Source: Streptomyces zinciresistens K42 (GTDB lineage Bacteria > Actinomycetota > Actinomycetes > Streptomycetales > Streptomycetaceae). Taken from it: a DNA stretch of 64,000 nucleotides. Positions 8,685 to 17,621 of this stretch are shown here, piece by piece (the first letter of the stretch is position 1; every line of letters starts with the position of its first letter). The notes beneath the pieces were generated by a model. That model was not told where the DNA came from, made no database searches, and was given only the letters and a program-made list of their open reading frames with translations. Where the stretch lies: the NCBI RefSeq assembly GCF_000225525.1, contig NZ_AGBF01000022.1, positions 1 through 64,000 on the forward strand, given 5' to 3'. The position numbers were made by a program, and so were the translations under genes.

Positions 8685-8727
8685 CGCCCGGCGGCTGCTA
8701 CGCCCGGCGGCTGCTACGCCCGGCGGC
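8685..8727. repeat. 16-bp tandem repeat spanning the trpA stop codon
   Basis: The unit CGCCCGGCGGCTGCTA is present at 8685-8700 and 8701-8716, and partially (11 bases) at 8717-8727. The last full unit contains the trpA stop, and each full unit carries the same stop triplet on the minus strand. The first unit lies wholly downstream of the gene. It looks like local slippage duplication of the end of trpA. Confidence 0.85.
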
Positions 8728-9532
8728 GCACGCCCTCGGCCAGCTCGCCCGCGAGCGCGCGGACCGCCTCGACGCCCGCCGCCTCGTCGGGCGCGTCCAG
8801 CATCCGCTTGACGAAGGCCGAACCGACGATGACGCCGTCGGCGAAGCCGGCGACCTCGGCCGCCTGGGCGGCGTCGGAGACGCCGAGCCCGACGCAGACG
8901 GGCAGCGGGCTGCCGGTGGCGCGGGTGCGCTCCACCAGGTCCTGCGCCTGGGCGCCGACAGACGCGCGGGTGCCGGTGACCCCCATCAGGGAGGCCGCGT
9001 AGACGAAGCCGCTGCCCGCCGCGGTGATCTTCGCGAGCCGTTCTTCCCTGCTGCTGGGCGCCACGACGAAGACCGTCGCGAGCCCGTGCTTGTCGGCGTG
9101 CTCCCGCCACAGGGCCGACTCCTGGACCGGCAGGTCGGGCAGGATGCATCCGGCGCCGCCCGCCTGCGCGAGCTCCGCGGTGAAGCGCTCGACGCCGTAG
9201 CGGTCGACGGGGTTCCAGTACGTCATCACGAGGATCGGCTTGCCGGTGGCCTCGTACGCCTCGCGGACCGTGCGCAGGACGTCGGCGATCCGGACACCGC
9301 CGCGCAGGGCGATGTCGTCGGCGGTCTGGATGACGGGGCCGTCCAGGACGGGGTCGCTGTGCGGCAGCCCGACCTCCACGACGTCGGCGCCGCCGTCGAG
9401 GGCGGCCCTGACCGCCGCGATGCCGCCGTCCACGGTCGGGAACCCGGCCGGGAGGTAGGCGATGAGCGCCGCGCGCCCCTCGGCCTTCGCGGCGGCGAGG
9501 GTGTCGCTCAACAGCTGGATGGTGCCGCTCAC
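8714..9532 (-). CDS. trpA: Tryptophan synthase alpha chain
   Basis: 272 aa TIM barrel that cleaves indole-3-glycerol phosphate to indole and glyceraldehyde-3-phosphate. Seen are [13 protein letters not shown], the catalytic region [18 protein letters not shown] (here the Glu-Val-Gly-Leu-Pro form), [11 protein letters not shown], and [10 protein letters not shown] with the second catalytic Asp. The GTG start overlaps the trpB stop (GTGA), so the alpha and beta subunits of the complex are translationally coupled. The C-terminal RRRA lies in a 16-bp tandem repeat. Confidence 0.97.
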   Translation of the reverse strand: MSGTIQLLSDTLAAAKAEGRAALIAYLPAGFPTVDGGIAAVRAALDGGADVVEVGLPHSDPVLDGPVIQTADDIALRGGVRIADVLRTVREAYEATGKPILVMTYWNPVDRYGVERFTAELAQAGGAGCILPDLPVQESALWREHADKHGLATVFVVAPSSREERLAKITAAGSGFVYAASLMGVTGTRASVGAQAQDLVERTRATGSPLPVCVGLGVSDAAQAAEVAGFADGVIVGSAFVKRMLDAPDEAAGVEAVRALAGELAEGVRRRA

Positions 9533-10815
9533 TTGGCGTCCCCCTCGATCTCGGCGGCGTCGGTGTCCGCGTCGGCCGCGACCTCGGCGTCGGTGTCGTA
9601 CAGGCCGAAGTAGCGTGCGGCGGTGTCCATGTCCTTGTCGCCGCGGCCGGACAGGTTGACGACGATCAGGCCGTCCTCGCCCAGCTCCCTGCCGACCTCC
9701 AGGGCGCCGGCGAGCGCGTGGGCGCTCTCGATCGCCGGGATGATGCCCTCGGTGCGCGACAGCAGGCGCAGTGCCCGCATGGCCGCGTCGTCGGTCACCG
9801 CGCGGTACTCGCCGCGGCCGCTGTCCTTGAGGTAGGAGTGCTCGGGGCCGATGCCGGGGTAGTCCAGGCCGGCCGAGATCGAGTACGGCTCGGTGATCTG
9901 GCCCTCGTCGTCCTGGAGGACGTAGGAGCGCGAGCCGTGCAGGATGCCGGGTTCGCCCGCGGTCAGGGTGGCCGCGTGCTCACCGGAGCCGATGCCGTGC
10001 CCGGCGGGCTCGCAGCCGATGAGGCGGACGTCCGCGTCGGGGATGAAGGCGTGGAAGAGGCCGATGGCGTTGGAGCCGCCGCCGACGCAGGCGACCGCCG
10101 CGTCGGGGAGGCGGCCGGTGCGCTCCAGGAGCTGGCGGCGGGCCTCGACGCCGATGACGCGGTGGAAGTCGCGGACCATGGCCGGGAAGGGGTGCGGGCC
10201 GGCGACCGTGCCGAAGAGGTAGTGGGTGCGGTCGACGTTGGCGACCCAGTCGCGGAACGCCTCGTTGATGGCGTCCTTGAGGGTGCGGCTGCCGGACTTC
10301 ACGGCGACGACCTCGGCGCCGAGCATGCGCATACGGGCCACGTTCAGGGCCTGGCGCTCGGTGTCGATCTCGCCCATGTAGATCGTGCAGTCGAGGCCGA
10401 ACAGCGCGCAGGCGGTGGCGGTGGCGACGCCGTGCTGGCCGGCGCCGGTCTCGGCGATCACCCGGGTCTTGCCCATCCGCTGGGTGAGCAGGGCCTGGCC
10501 GAGCACGTTGTTGATCTTGTGGGAGCCGGTGTGGTTGAGGTCTTCCCGCTTCAGGAAGATCCGGGCGCCGCCGGCGTGTCCGGCGAACCGCGGCACCTCG
10601 GTGAGGGAGCTGGGGCGGCCGGTGTAGTGGACCAGCAGGCCGTCGAGCTCGCGGGCGAACTCGGGGTCGTGCTTGGCCTTGTCGTACTCGACGGCCACCT
10701 CGTCCACGGCGGCGACGAGCGCCTCCGGGATGAAGGTGCCGCCGAACGCGCCGAAGTAGCCCTCGGCGTCGGGGACCCGGCCCTCCGGGTCGGGGATGAA
10801 GAACTCGCTGGGCAT
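9529..10815 (-). CDS. trpB: Tryptophan synthase beta chain
   Basis: 428 aa PLP enzyme joining indole and serine to make tryptophan. The PLP lysine is in [11 protein letters not shown]. The phosphate-binding [15 protein letters not shown], and [10 protein letters not shown] are canonical TrpB features, and [11 protein letters not shown] is at the expected N-terminal place. It follows trpM after a 59-base gap and overlaps trpA by four bases. Confidence 0.97.
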   Translation of the reverse strand: MPSEFFIPDPEGRVPDAEGYFGAFGGTFIPEALVAAVDEVAVEYDKAKHDPEFARELDGLLVHYTGRPSSLTEVPRFAGHAGGARIFLKREDLNHTGSHKINNVLGQALLTQRMGKTRVIAETGAGQHGVATATACALFGLDCTIYMGEIDTERQALNVARMRMLGAEVVAVKSGSRTLKDAINEAFRDWVANVDRTHYLFGTVAGPHPFPAMVRDFHRVIGVEARRQLLERTGRLPDAAVACVGGGSNAIGLFHAFIPDADVRLIGCEPAGHGIGSGEHAATLTAGEPGILHGSRSYVLQDDEGQITEPYSISAGLDYPGIGPEHSYLKDSGRGEYRAVTDDAAMRALRLLSRTEGIIPAIESAHALAGALEVGRELGEDGLIVVNLSGRGDKDMDTAARYFGLYDTDAEVAADADTDAAEIEGDAK

Positions 10816-10874
10816 GCGGATACCTCACGGTGAGTGCGGAGAAGAGACACTGTTCGCCGTGGGGCGGGGGGTGA

Positions 10875-11090
10875 TCACACGACCGCGGTCCGTGTGCGGT
10901 CGCTCGGGCGGCTCCCCGCGCCCCTGGGGGCGCGCTGCCATCGGCGGCCGTTGACCTGCCCGGGTTCGTCCCCGATGACGTAGCGCACGCGACGGCCGTG
11001 CACCCGGCGTGCGGGCGCGCGGCAGCCACGGGGGCGGCAGCCGCGCGCGAGGCGGGCGTACCTGTCCGTGGTCGTCGTCGTGGGCGTCAT
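10875..11090 (-). CDS. trpM: TrpM, small protein linked to tryptophan synthesis
   Basis: 71 aa, very basic. The core RYARLARGCRPRGCRAPAR plus VRYVIGDEPGQVNG resembles the small protein encoded between trpC and trpB in streptomycetes (trpM, earlier trpX), which in S. coelicolor is reported to modulate tryptophan biosynthesis and differentiation. Position (21 bases after trpC, 59 before trpB) and orientation match. There is no recognised domain; two Cys and many Arg stand out. The C-terminal 20 residues differ in character from the core and may be poorly conserved. The ATG at 11090 is followed by a run of Thr codons. Confidence 0.7.
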   Translation of the reverse strand: MTPTTTTTDRYARLARGCRPRGCRAPARRVHGRRVRYVIGDEPGQVNGRRWQRAPRGAGSRPSDRTRTAVV

Positions 11091-11111
11091 CGGGGCGACT
11101 CTATCGGGTGA

Positions 11112-11921
11112 TCAGCCGCGGCCGTGCCGCAGCGCGGGGTGCTCGCCGGCCGCCACCAGGTCGGAGACCGCGGCCTTCGGGTCCTTGCCGGTGACCAGCG
11201 ACTCGCCGACCAGGACGGCGTCGGCCCCGGCGTTGGCGTAGGCGATGAGGTCGTGGGGGCCGCGCACGCCCGACTCGGCCACCTTGACGAGGGTGTCGGG
11301 GATCTCCGGCGCGATCCGCTCGAAGGTGCCCCGGTCCACCTCAAGGGTCTTCAGGTTGCGGGCGTTGACGCCGATGATCCGCGCGCCCGCGTCCACCGCG
11401 CGCTCGACCTCGTCCTCGTCGTGCACCTCGACCAGCGGGGTGAGGCCGATGGACTCGGCGCGCTCGATCAGGGACTCCAGCGCGGGCTGTTCGAGGGCCG
11501 CGACGATCAGCAGCGCGAGGTCGGCGCCGTACGCGCGGGCCTCCCACAGCTGGTACGAGGTGACGATGAAGTCCTTGCGCAGGACCGGGATGTCCACACG
11601 CGCGCGGACGGCCTCCAGGTCGGCCAGCGAGCCGCCGAAGCGGCGCTGCTCGGTGAGGACGGAGATGACGGCCGCGCCGCCCGCCTCGTAGTCGGCGGCG
11701 AGCGCGGCGGGGTCGGCGATCGCGGCCAGCGCGCCCTTGGAGGGGCTGGAGCGCTTGACCTCGCAGATGACCTTGACGCCGTCGCCCTTGAGCGCGGCGA
11801 CGCCGTCCTTGGCGGCGGGGGCCTTCGCCGCGCGCTCCTTGAGCTCGTCGAGGCTGACGCGCGCCTGCCGCTCCGCGAGGTCGGCACGGACTCCGTCGAT
11901 GATCTCGTCGAGCACACTCAC
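11112..11921 (-). CDS. trpC: Indole-3-glycerol phosphate synthase
   Basis: 269 aa with a GTG start. TIM-barrel enzyme closing carboxyphenylaminodeoxyribulose phosphate to indole-3-glycerol phosphate. Seen are [13 protein letters not shown] (with the catalytic Lys), [36 protein letters not shown] and [11 protein letters not shown]. It is the first gene of trpC-trpM-trpB-trpA; the 134 bases upstream are gene-free and should hold the promoter. A purine-rich GAAAGGGGG lies before the start. Confidence 0.96.
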   Translation of the reverse strand: MSVLDEIIDGVRADLAERQARVSLDELKERAAKAPAAKDGVAALKGDGVKVICEVKRSSPSKGALAAIADPAALAADYEAGGAAVISVLTEQRRFGGSLADLEAVRARVDIPVLRKDFIVTSYQLWEARAYGADLALLIVAALEQPALESLIERAESIGLTPLVEVHDEDEVERAVDAGARIIGVNARNLKTLEVDRGTFERIAPEIPDTLVKVAESGVRGPHDLIAYANAGADAVLVGESLVTGKDPKAAVSDLVAAGEHPALRHGRG

Positions 11922-12055
11922 GCGAGCGGCCCCCTTTCAGACGGTCGGCTGTGAAAGCGGTACGAAACCGGTGGTCACTGCGATGGTATCCGGAGCGGGG
12001 CGCGGGCCCCGCATCCGGTTGACGGCGGTCCCACTACCTGGACGTCCGCCGGTGA

Positions 12056-12502
12056 TCAAGGATGCAGCCAGCCACCGAACGGCAGGTTCCGGACAAGGGT
12101 GAAGACCAGCGTCAACGTGCCGAGCGCCCACATCCGCGCCGGTGAGAGGTCGAGGCGCGGCGGCCGCCCGCGCACGGCGCGGACCACCCAGACGGTCCAC
12201 AGCACGGCGAGGACGGCGAACCCGGCGACGGCGAGGGCGTTCGCCTGGAGGGCCGCCGGGAGGTCGCCCCCGACCAGGGCGTGGGCGCTGCGCAGTCCGC
12301 CGCAGCCGGGGCAGAAGACGCCGGTCAACCGCAGGAGCGGGCAGGGCGGGTAGTGGCCGGGTTCGTTGGGGTCGACGGCGCCCACGTAGGCGAAGGCGGC
12401 CGCGACGGCGGCGAGCACGCCCACCGGAACGGCCAGCCGTGCCGGCAGGGAGCGCGCGCCGGTCCGGGTCACCCGCTGGGTATCGGCGTTCACATCACGC
12501 AT
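12056..12502 (-). CDS. DUF2752 family membrane protein
   Basis: 148 aa. The DUF2752 signature CPLLRLTGVFCPGCGGLRS sits at about residues 55-73, with a Cys-rich CPGCGG motif just outside or at the start of a membrane helix. Three or four hydrophobic segments are visible: residues 24-43, one overlapping the motif, about 89-110, and 128-140. Function is not established for the family. It sits between the trp genes and other small membrane proteins on the same strand, 80 bases after the HGxxPAAW gene. Confidence 0.8.
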   Translation of the reverse strand: MRDVNADTQRVTRTGARSLPARLAVPVGVLAAVAAAFAYVGAVDPNEPGHYPPCPLLRLTGVFCPGCGGLRSAHALVGGDLPAALQANALAVAGFAVLAVLWTVWVVRAVRGRPPRLDLSPARMWALGTLTLVFTLVRNLPFGGWLHP

Positions 12503-12582
12503 TGTGCCCCGCTCACGCGAGAGGGGCGCCCCCGGGCACGCCGTACGGTGCCCGGTCGCCCCTCGGCGGAGACTGGCTCCGG

Positions 12583-12834
12583 TCAGCTCCTGGCAGCCGC
12601 CGCCTGGGCCGCCTGCTCCCTGAGCGACTCCAGGTGGGCGTCCTTGGTCTGGCCCATGCCCATCGAACTCATGAGCCGGCCGACGACGCCGCCGAGGACG
12701 ACGATGGCCATGCCCGCCCAGAAGCCCGCCGGCACGGCCATCACCATGAAGACGCCCGAGACGCAGAAACCGATGAAGGCGATCGAAACACCGGTCCAGG
12801 CGGCCGGGGTGTGACCGTGGCTGCTGCCCGCCAT
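12583..12834 (-). CDS. HGxxPAAW-family small membrane protein
   Basis: 83 aa. It begins MAGSSHGHTPAAW, the motif that names this actinobacterial family, followed by two membrane helices (about residues 14-33 and 36-52) and a soluble, Gln/Ala-rich C-terminal helix. Function is unknown. In streptomycetes it is commonly found next to trp genes, as here. The ATG at 12834 is preceded by GAGCAAGC, a weak ribosome binding site. Confidence 0.8.
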   Translation of the reverse strand: MAGSSHGHTPAAWTGVSIAFIGFCVSGVFMVMAVPAGFWAGMAIVVLGGVVGRLMSSMGMGQTKDAHLESLREQAAQAAAARS

Positions 12835-12991
12835 TGCTTGCTCCTCGTTGCCGTGTACGTGTCGTACGTGGGTGAGCCCGTCGCTCGCTGCCATTGTCCC
12901 GCACGCCCACCGGCGCCGTGCTCGGGGGTCGCCGCACACCCGGCCGGGACCCCGGCGAGGGCCGCCGCGGGCGGAGGGCGGCGCGGTGCTG

Positions 12992-13053
12992 GGGCGGGTT
13001 TCGAAAGGAGCGTCGTCCGCCCGCAGGGCGGGCGGGACTTTCGAAACCCGCCC
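12992..13053 (-). terminator. Long hairpin after the TIGR02234 gene
   Basis: A perfect 15-bp outer stem (GGGCGGGTTTCGAAA at 12992-13006 pairing with 13039-13053) encloses a second GC stem (GTCCGCCCGC with GCGGGCGGGAC, one bulge). It starts at the stop codon of the TIGR02234 membrane-protein gene, so it most likely terminates that transcript. Confidence 0.7.
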
Positions 13054-13694
13054 TAGGCTCCGGTCGGGTCCTCGCCGCGGTCGAGGGCCTTCCAGAGCTC
13101 CTCGGGGCGGTCGGGGTCGGGCGCCCGGGAGGCGGCGCGGGAGCGGGGGGCGCCGCCGCGCTCGTAGCGTCCGCCCATGCCCGGCCACTGCCGTCCGTAG
13201 CGCAGCGCCAGCAGTCCCGCGAGCAGGATCAGGGCACCGCCGACGGCCGCGACGTACGGCCACGCGGTGTGGGTGAGGGCCTGGACGGTGGCGGAGGTGT
13301 CGCCGGACGCCTCGGCGGCCTTCTCGTCGAGGGCCGCGCTGTCGGAGACGCCGGTGAGGGCGGCGGCGACGGTGCCCGCCCCGGAGAGCGCGAGCAGCCC
13401 GGCCACCAGGAGGCGGCCGGCCCGGCGCACGGCGAAGACGGCGACGAGCGCGGCGAGTCCCACTACGGCCAGGGCCGCGGGGACACCCGTGACGTCGCTG
13501 CCCTTGGCGGTGAGCGGGAAGGCGCCGCCGCCCACCGCGGTCGTGCCCTGCGACCAGAGCTGGCGGGTGGACAGCAGCGCCACGGCCGAGCCGAGGGCCC
13601 CGCACAGCAGGGCGACGGCGAGGCTCAGTCGGCCCGCCCGGACGGCGGCCGGGGCTTCGGAACGGGGGTGAGGTACGGCAGTCACGTACTCCAC
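13053..13694 (-). CDS. TIGR02234/Trp-region conserved membrane protein
   Basis: 213 aa. Four hydrophobic segments are visible: about residues 21-42, 74-90, 96-113 and 145-165. The sequence SQGTTAVGGG in the first loop resembles the actinobacterial family annotated as tryptophan-associated transmembrane protein, which sits next to trpE in many actinomycetes, as here. The C-terminus is a polar Arg/Pro-rich cytoplasmic tail. The GTG at 13694 has no clear ribosome site; a GTG three codons later (13685) has TGGAG in front and may be the real start. Function is unknown. Confidence 0.8.
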   Translation of the reverse strand: MEYVTAVPHPRSEAPAAVRAGRLSLAVALLCGALGSAVALLSTRQLWSQGTTAVGGGAFPLTAKGSDVTGVPAALAVVGLAALVAVFAVRRAGRLLVAGLLALSGAGTVAAALTGVSDSAALDEKAAEASGDTSATVQALTHTAWPYVAAVGGALILLAGLLALRYGRQWPGMGGRYERGGAPRSRAASRAPDPDRPEELWKALDRGEDPTGA

Positions 13695-13764
13695 TATCGC
13701 CCGGACCCGCGACGATCGGTCACCCGGGGTTCACGTGAGACGGGCCACGCGGGTCACCGGGCGG

Positions 13765-15258
13765 TCACGGCCGGCCGAGCCGGTTGGCGGTGTGCACCGC
13801 GCGCAGCACCGCCGCCGCCTTGTTGCGGCACTCGGTGTCCTCCGCGACGGGGTCGGAGTCGGCGACGACGCCGGCGCCCGCCTGGACGTACGCCGTGCCG
13901 CCGCGCAGCAGGGCCGTGCGGATGGCGATGGCCGTGTCGGAGTCGCCCGCGAAGTCGAGGTAGCCGACGCAGCCGCCGTACAACCCCCTTCTGGAGGGCT
14001 CCAGTTCGTCGATGATCTGCATCGCGCGGGGCTTGGGCGCGCCCGAGAGGGTGCCCGCCGGGAAGCACGCCGTCAGGACATCGAAGGCGGTGCGGCCGGG
14101 CGCGACGCGGCCGGTCACGGTCGAGACGATGTGCATCACGTGGGAGTAGCGCTCGACGGACATGAAGTCGACGACCTCGACCGAGCCGGGTTCGCAGACC
14201 CGTCCGAGGTCGTTGCGGCCGAGGTCGACGAGCATGAGGTGCTCGGCGCGCTCCTTGGGGTCGGCGAGCAGTTCGTCGGCGAGGGCCTGGTCCTCCTGCG
14301 GGGTCGCCCCGCGCCAGCGGGTGCCGGCGATGGGGTGCACCATGGCCCGGCCGTCCTCGACCTTGACCAGCGCCTCGGGTGAGGAGCCGACGACGTCGAA
14401 GCCGTCGAAGCGGAACAGGTACATGTACGGCGAGGGGTTGGTGGCCCGCAGGACGCGGTAGACGTCGAGCGCGCTCGCCGTGCACGGTGTCTCGAACCGC
14501 TGGGAGGGCACGACCTGGAACGCCTCGCCCGCGCGGATGCGCTCCTTGATGTCCTGAACGGCCTCCTGGAAGTCCTCGCCGCCCCACAGCGCGGTGTACT
14601 CGGGCAGCTCGGAGGGGGGCAGGACGGCCGGGGGCTGGGCGACGGGGCGCGCGAGGTCCGCCTCCATGGCGTCGAGGCGGGCGACCGCGTCGGCGTGGGC
14701 CTCGTCGACGCCGGTGTCGAGGTCGTTGTGGTTGATCGCGTTGGCGATCAGCCAGACGGAGCCCTCCCAGTGGTCCATGACGGCGAGGTCGCTGGTGAGC
14801 AGCATGGTCAGCTCGGGCAGCCGAAGGTCGTCGCGCTCGCCGGGGCCGATCCTCTCCAGGCGGCGCACGATGTCGTAGCCGAGGTAGCCGACCATGCCGC
14901 CGGTGAAGGGCGGCAGGTTCAGGTCGTGGGTGAGGTCGCGCGGGGTGTGCAGGGCCTCCACGGTGGCGCGCAGCGCGGCCAGCGGGTCGCCGTGCCGGGG
15001 CACGCCGACGGGCGCGGTGCCGAGCCAGTGGGCCTGTCCGGCGTGCTCGGTGAGGGTGGCCGCGGACCGGACGCCCACGAAGGAGTACCGGGACCAGGAG
15101 CGGCCGTTCTCCGCGGACTCCAGCAGGAAGGTGCCGGGGCGCTCGGCGGCGAGCTTGCGGTAGAGGGCGACCGGGGTGTCGCCGTCGGCGAGGAGCTTGC
15201 GGGTGACCGGGATGACGCGGCGGTCGGTGGCCAGCTTGCGGAACGTCTCGAGGTCCAT
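13765..15258 (-). CDS. trpE: Anthranilate synthase component I
   Basis: 497 aa. It converts chorismate to anthranilate using ammonia delivered by a TrpG partner not encoded here. The N-terminal LLESAENG (about residues 46-53) is the tryptophan feedback-inhibition motif. The chorismate domain has [36 protein letters not shown] and [21 protein letters not shown]. It lies 11 bases downstream of hisI, so it is probably transcribed with it; no Trp-rich leader peptide is visible in front. It may be one of several anthranilate synthases in the genome. Confidence 0.96.
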   Translation of the reverse strand: MDLETFRKLATDRRVIPVTRKLLADGDTPVALYRKLAAERPGTFLLESAENGRSWSRYSFVGVRSAATLTEHAGQAHWLGTAPVGVPRHGDPLAALRATVEALHTPRDLTHDLNLPPFTGGMVGYLGYDIVRRLERIGPGERDDLRLPELTMLLTSDLAVMDHWEGSVWLIANAINHNDLDTGVDEAHADAVARLDAMEADLARPVAQPPAVLPPSELPEYTALWGGEDFQEAVQDIKERIRAGEAFQVVPSQRFETPCTASALDVYRVLRATNPSPYMYLFRFDGFDVVGSSPEALVKVEDGRAMVHPIAGTRWRGATPQEDQALADELLADPKERAEHLMLVDLGRNDLGRVCEPGSVEVVDFMSVERYSHVMHIVSTVTGRVAPGRTAFDVLTACFPAGTLSGAPKPRAMQIIDELEPSRRGLYGGCVGYLDFAGDSDTAIAIRTALLRGGTAYVQAGAGVVADSDPVAEDTECRNKAAAVLRAVHTANRLGRP

Positions 15259-15269
15259 GGCGGCTGACC

Positions 15270-15668
15270 CTACTGATCCGCGGGCGCCGCGCCGGAACCG
15301 GCGGCGTCCAGCAGCACGTCGGCGTCGAAGCAGGTCCGCGCTCCGGTGTGGCAGGCGGCGCCCACCTGGTCCACCTTCACGAGCAGGGTGTCCGCGTCGC
15401 AGTCCAGGGCGACGGACTTCACCCACTGGACGTGGCCGGAGGTGTCGCCCTTGACCCAGTACTCCTGGCGGCTGCGCGACCAGTAGGTGCAGCGGCCGGT
15501 GGTGAGGGTGCGGTGCAGCGCCTCGTCGTCCATCCAGCCGAGCATCAGCACCTCTCCGGTGTCGTACTGCTGGGCGACGGCGGGCAGGAGGCCGTCCGCG
15601 CCGCGCTTGAGGCGTGCGGCGACGGCGGGGTCCAGCCGGCTGGGCTGACGGGGCGTGCTGGTGCTCAT
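15270..15668 (-). CDS. hisI: Phosphoribosyl-AMP cyclohydrolase
   Basis: 132 aa from the ATG at 15668 ([10 protein letters not shown]). Third step of histidine synthesis. Seen are [34 protein letters not shown], the metal site DCDADTLL, and the Cys pair in [10 protein letters not shown]. It carries the cyclohydrolase domain only, with no fused pyrophosphohydrolase, so HisE must be a separate gene elsewhere. Upstream in-frame ATGs at 15692 and 15677 would add 8 or 3 residues but lack a better ribosome site. Confidence 0.94.
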   Translation of the reverse strand: MSTSTPRQPSRLDPAVAARLKRGADGLLPAVAQQYDTGEVLMLGWMDDEALHRTLTTGRCTYWSRSRQEYWVKGDTSGHVQWVKSVALDCDADTLLVKVDQVGAACHTGARTCFDADVLLDAAGSGAAPADQ

Positions 15669-15760
15669 GCCCGCCATTGTGCCGCCTGCCACTGACAGTG
15701 ACGGACCGGTGTCCGACGGGTGGACGGGGGTGGCGGGTGGGCGGACCCGGCACGCGGTCG

Positions 15761-15773
15761 TAGGCTGGCGGCA
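15761..15773 (+). promoter_or_regulatory. Candidate leaderless promoter -10
   Basis: TAGGCT ends 6 bases before the ATG of the TIGR03085 gene. A weak -35 (TGGGCG) is 17 bases upstream. No Shine-Dalgarno lies between, so the mRNA may start at or next to the start codon. Confidence 0.35.
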
Positions 15774-16408
15774 TGTCGACCTTCGCGAAGCGTGAACGAC
15801 TTCTCCTGGCCGACCTCTTGGAGGCGGAGGGGCCCGAGGCCCCCACCCTCTGCGAGGGCTGGACGACCCGTGATCTCGCCGCGCACGTGGTGGTGCGCGA
15901 GCGGCGGCCCGACGCGGCCGCGGGCATGCTGGTCAAACCGCTGGCCTCCCGCCTGGACCGGGCGATGGAGGAGTTCGCGGCGAAGCCGTACGAGGAGCTG
16001 ATCCAGCTCATCCGCACCGGCCCGCCGCGCTTCTCGCCGTTCCAGCTCAAGCAGGTGGACGAGGCGTCGAACACGATCGAGTTCTACGTCCACACCGAGG
16101 ACGTCCGCCGGGCCCGGCCGGACTGGTCGCCGCGCGAGCTCGACCCGGTCTTCCAGGACGCCCTGTGGTCGCGTCTGGAGCGCGCGGCGCGGCTGATGGG
16201 CCGGGGCTCGCCCACCGGCGTGGTGCTGCGCCGCCCCGACGGCCAGACGGTGGTCGCCCACCGCGGCGCCCCCGTCGTCACCGTCACCGGCGACCCCTCG
16301 GAACTGCTGCTGTTCACCTACGGCCGGCAGGACGCGGCCAAGGTCGTCCTGGAGGGCGACGAGAACGCGATCGCCAAGCTGCACACGACACGGCAGCTGG
16401 GGATCTGA
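15773..16408 (+). CDS. TIGR03085 family metal-binding protein (DinB/mycothiol-dependent isomerase fold)
   Basis: 211 aa. The N-terminal four-helix region has [17 protein letters not shown], containing the first metal-ligand His of the mycothiol maleylpyruvate isomerase N-domain. [19 protein letters not shown] supplies the other His ligands, matching TIGR03085. Members are thought to use mycothiol or act as metal-dependent thiol transferases; the substrate is unknown. It is transcribed against the surrounding his/trp genes and separates hisI from hisF. Confidence 0.85.
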   Translation: MSTFAKRERLLLADLLEAEGPEAPTLCEGWTTRDLAAHVVVRERRPDAAAGMLVKPLASRLDRAMEEFAAKPYEELIQLIRTGPPRFSPFQLKQVDEASNTIEFYVHTEDVRRARPDWSPRELDPVFQDALWSRLERAARLMGRGSPTGVVLRRPDGQTVVAHRGAPVVTVTGDPSELLLFTYGRQDAAKVVLEGDENAIAKLHTTRQLGI

Positions 16409-16410
16409 GA

Positions 16411-16432
16411 GCGGGCGCGCGGACGCGCCCGC
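16411..16432. terminator. Hairpin between TIGR03085 gene and hisF
   Basis: A perfect 9-bp stem (GCGGGCGCG and complement) with a 4-base loop CGGA sits in the 31-base gap between two convergent genes. Confidence 0.65.
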
Positions 16433-16439
16433 CCCGCGG

Positions 16440-17195
16440 TCAGCGCACGGGGTGGCCCGTCGCGCGGAGGGTTTCCTTGACCTCGCTGATGCGCAGGTCG
16501 CCGAAGTGGAAGACGGAGGCCGCGAGGACCGCGTCCGCGCCCGCGTCGACGGCCGGCGGGAAGTCGGTGAGTCCGCCGGCGCCGCCGGAGGCGATCACCG
16601 GGATCGTCACGTGCGCGCGCACGGCCCGGATCATCTCCAGGTCGTAGCCGTCCTTGGTGCCGTCCGCGTCCATCGAGTTGAGCAGGATCTCGCCCGCGCC
16701 CAGCTCGGCGGCCCGGTGGGCCCACTCGACGGCGTCGATGCCGGTGCCGCGGCGGCCGCCGTGGGTGGTGACCTCGAAGGTGCCCCCGGGGGTGCGCCGG
16801 GCGTCGACCGACAGCACCAGCACCTGCCGGCCGAACCGCTCGGCGATCTCGCGGATCAGTTCGGGGCGGGCGATGGCGGCGGTGTTGACGCCCACCTTGT
16901 CCGCGCCCGCGCGCAGCAGCTTGTCGACGTCCTCGGCGGTACGGACGCCGCCGCCGACCGTCAGCGGGATGAACACCTGCTCGGCGGTGCGGCGCACCAC
17001 GTCGTAGGTGGTCTCGCGGTCGCCCGAGGAGGCGGTGATGTCGAGGAAGGTCAGTTCGTCGGCGCCCTCGGCGTCGTACACCTTGGCCATCTCGACGGGG
17101 TCGCCCGCGTCGCGCAGGTTCTGGAAGTTGACGCCCTTGACGACCCGGCCGCCGTCCACGTCCAGGCAGGGGATGACTCGGACCGCCAGGGTCAT
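16440..17195 (-). CDS. hisF: Imidazole glycerol phosphate synthase, cyclase subunit
   Basis: 251 aa. With HisH it forms imidazole glycerol phosphate and AICAR. Seen are [20 protein letters not shown] with catalytic Asp11, [46 protein letters not shown] with the second catalytic Asp, and VIASGGAG. The start at 17195 (MTLAVRV) overlaps the stop of the RidA gene (ATGA) and is preceded by GGAG. An ATG 10 codons upstream is in frame but would deepen the overlap. Confidence 0.97.
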   Translation of the reverse strand: MTLAVRVIPCLDVDGGRVVKGVNFQNLRDAGDPVEMAKVYDAEGADELTFLDITASSGDRETTYDVVRRTAEQVFIPLTVGGGVRTAEDVDKLLRAGADKVGVNTAAIARPELIREIAERFGRQVLVLSVDARRTPGGTFEVTTHGGRRGTGIDAVEWAHRAAELGAGEILLNSMDADGTKDGYDLEMIRAVRAHVTIPVIASGGAGGLTDFPPAVDAGADAVLAASVFHFGDLRISEVKETLRATGHPVR

Positions 17196-17605
17196 GGGAG
17201 CGGCTCCTCCAACGTGCTTCTGCATGCTTCCATTTCCACTTCGACCAGGATGCGCGAGTCCGCGAAGCCCTCCACGACGAGCAGCGTCGAGACGGGGCGC
17301 ACGCCGTCGAAGAGCTCCTTGTGGGCCCGGCCGACGGCCTCCACGTCCCGTGCGTGGACGAGGTACATCCGGGTGCGGATCACGGACTCGGCGCCGAGTC
17401 CGAACTCACCGATGGCGGCGAGCGCGTTGGCGAAGGCCACCCGTGCCTGCTCGTACGGATCGCCCTCGCCGTGGAGCACCTCGCCCCGGAAGGAGGTCGT
17501 CCCGCCGACCAGGACGCGGTCGCCCGCGGCGACGGCGCGCGCGAACCCGAACGCGTCCTCCCGGGGGCTGCCGCTCCGCGCGCGCCGTACGCCCTCGGAC
17601 GTCAT
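17192..17605 (-). CDS. RidA-family protein
   Basis: 137 aa from the ATG at 17605. The fold and motifs [53 protein letters not shown] and the C-terminal VEVEMEAC fit the RidA/YjgF/UK114 family, whose archetype deaminates reactive enamine/imine intermediates. The catalytic Arg appears to be in the IRTRMYL segment or the SRILVEVEM segment; which applies cannot be settled by eye. It sits between priA and hisF, overlapping hisF by four bases, so it is a co-translated member of the his operon. Confidence 0.88.
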   Translation of the reverse strand: MTSEGVRRARSGSPREDAFGFARAVAAGDRVLVGGTTSFRGEVLHGEGDPYEQARVAFANALAAIGEFGLGAESVIRTRMYLVHARDVEAVGRAHKELFDGVRPVSTLLVVEGFADSRILVEVEMEACRSTLEEPLP

Positions 17606-17621
17606 GACACTGCGTCCGTCT

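Noticed and set aside
6299-9613. Very long plus-strand open frame opposite lgt, the DsbA-like gene and trpA
   Set aside because: The minus-strand genes in this interval are unmistakable by motif. The plus-strand frame has no family features and is a GC-skew shadow.
10816-10874. Attenuator between trpM and trpB
   Set aside because: No complementary stems or Trp codons found in this 59-base gap; it may only hold the trpB ribosome site.
15259-15269. Trp leader peptide or attenuator in front of trpE
   Set aside because: Only 11 bases separate hisI from trpE and no Trp-codon run or hairpin pair is present.
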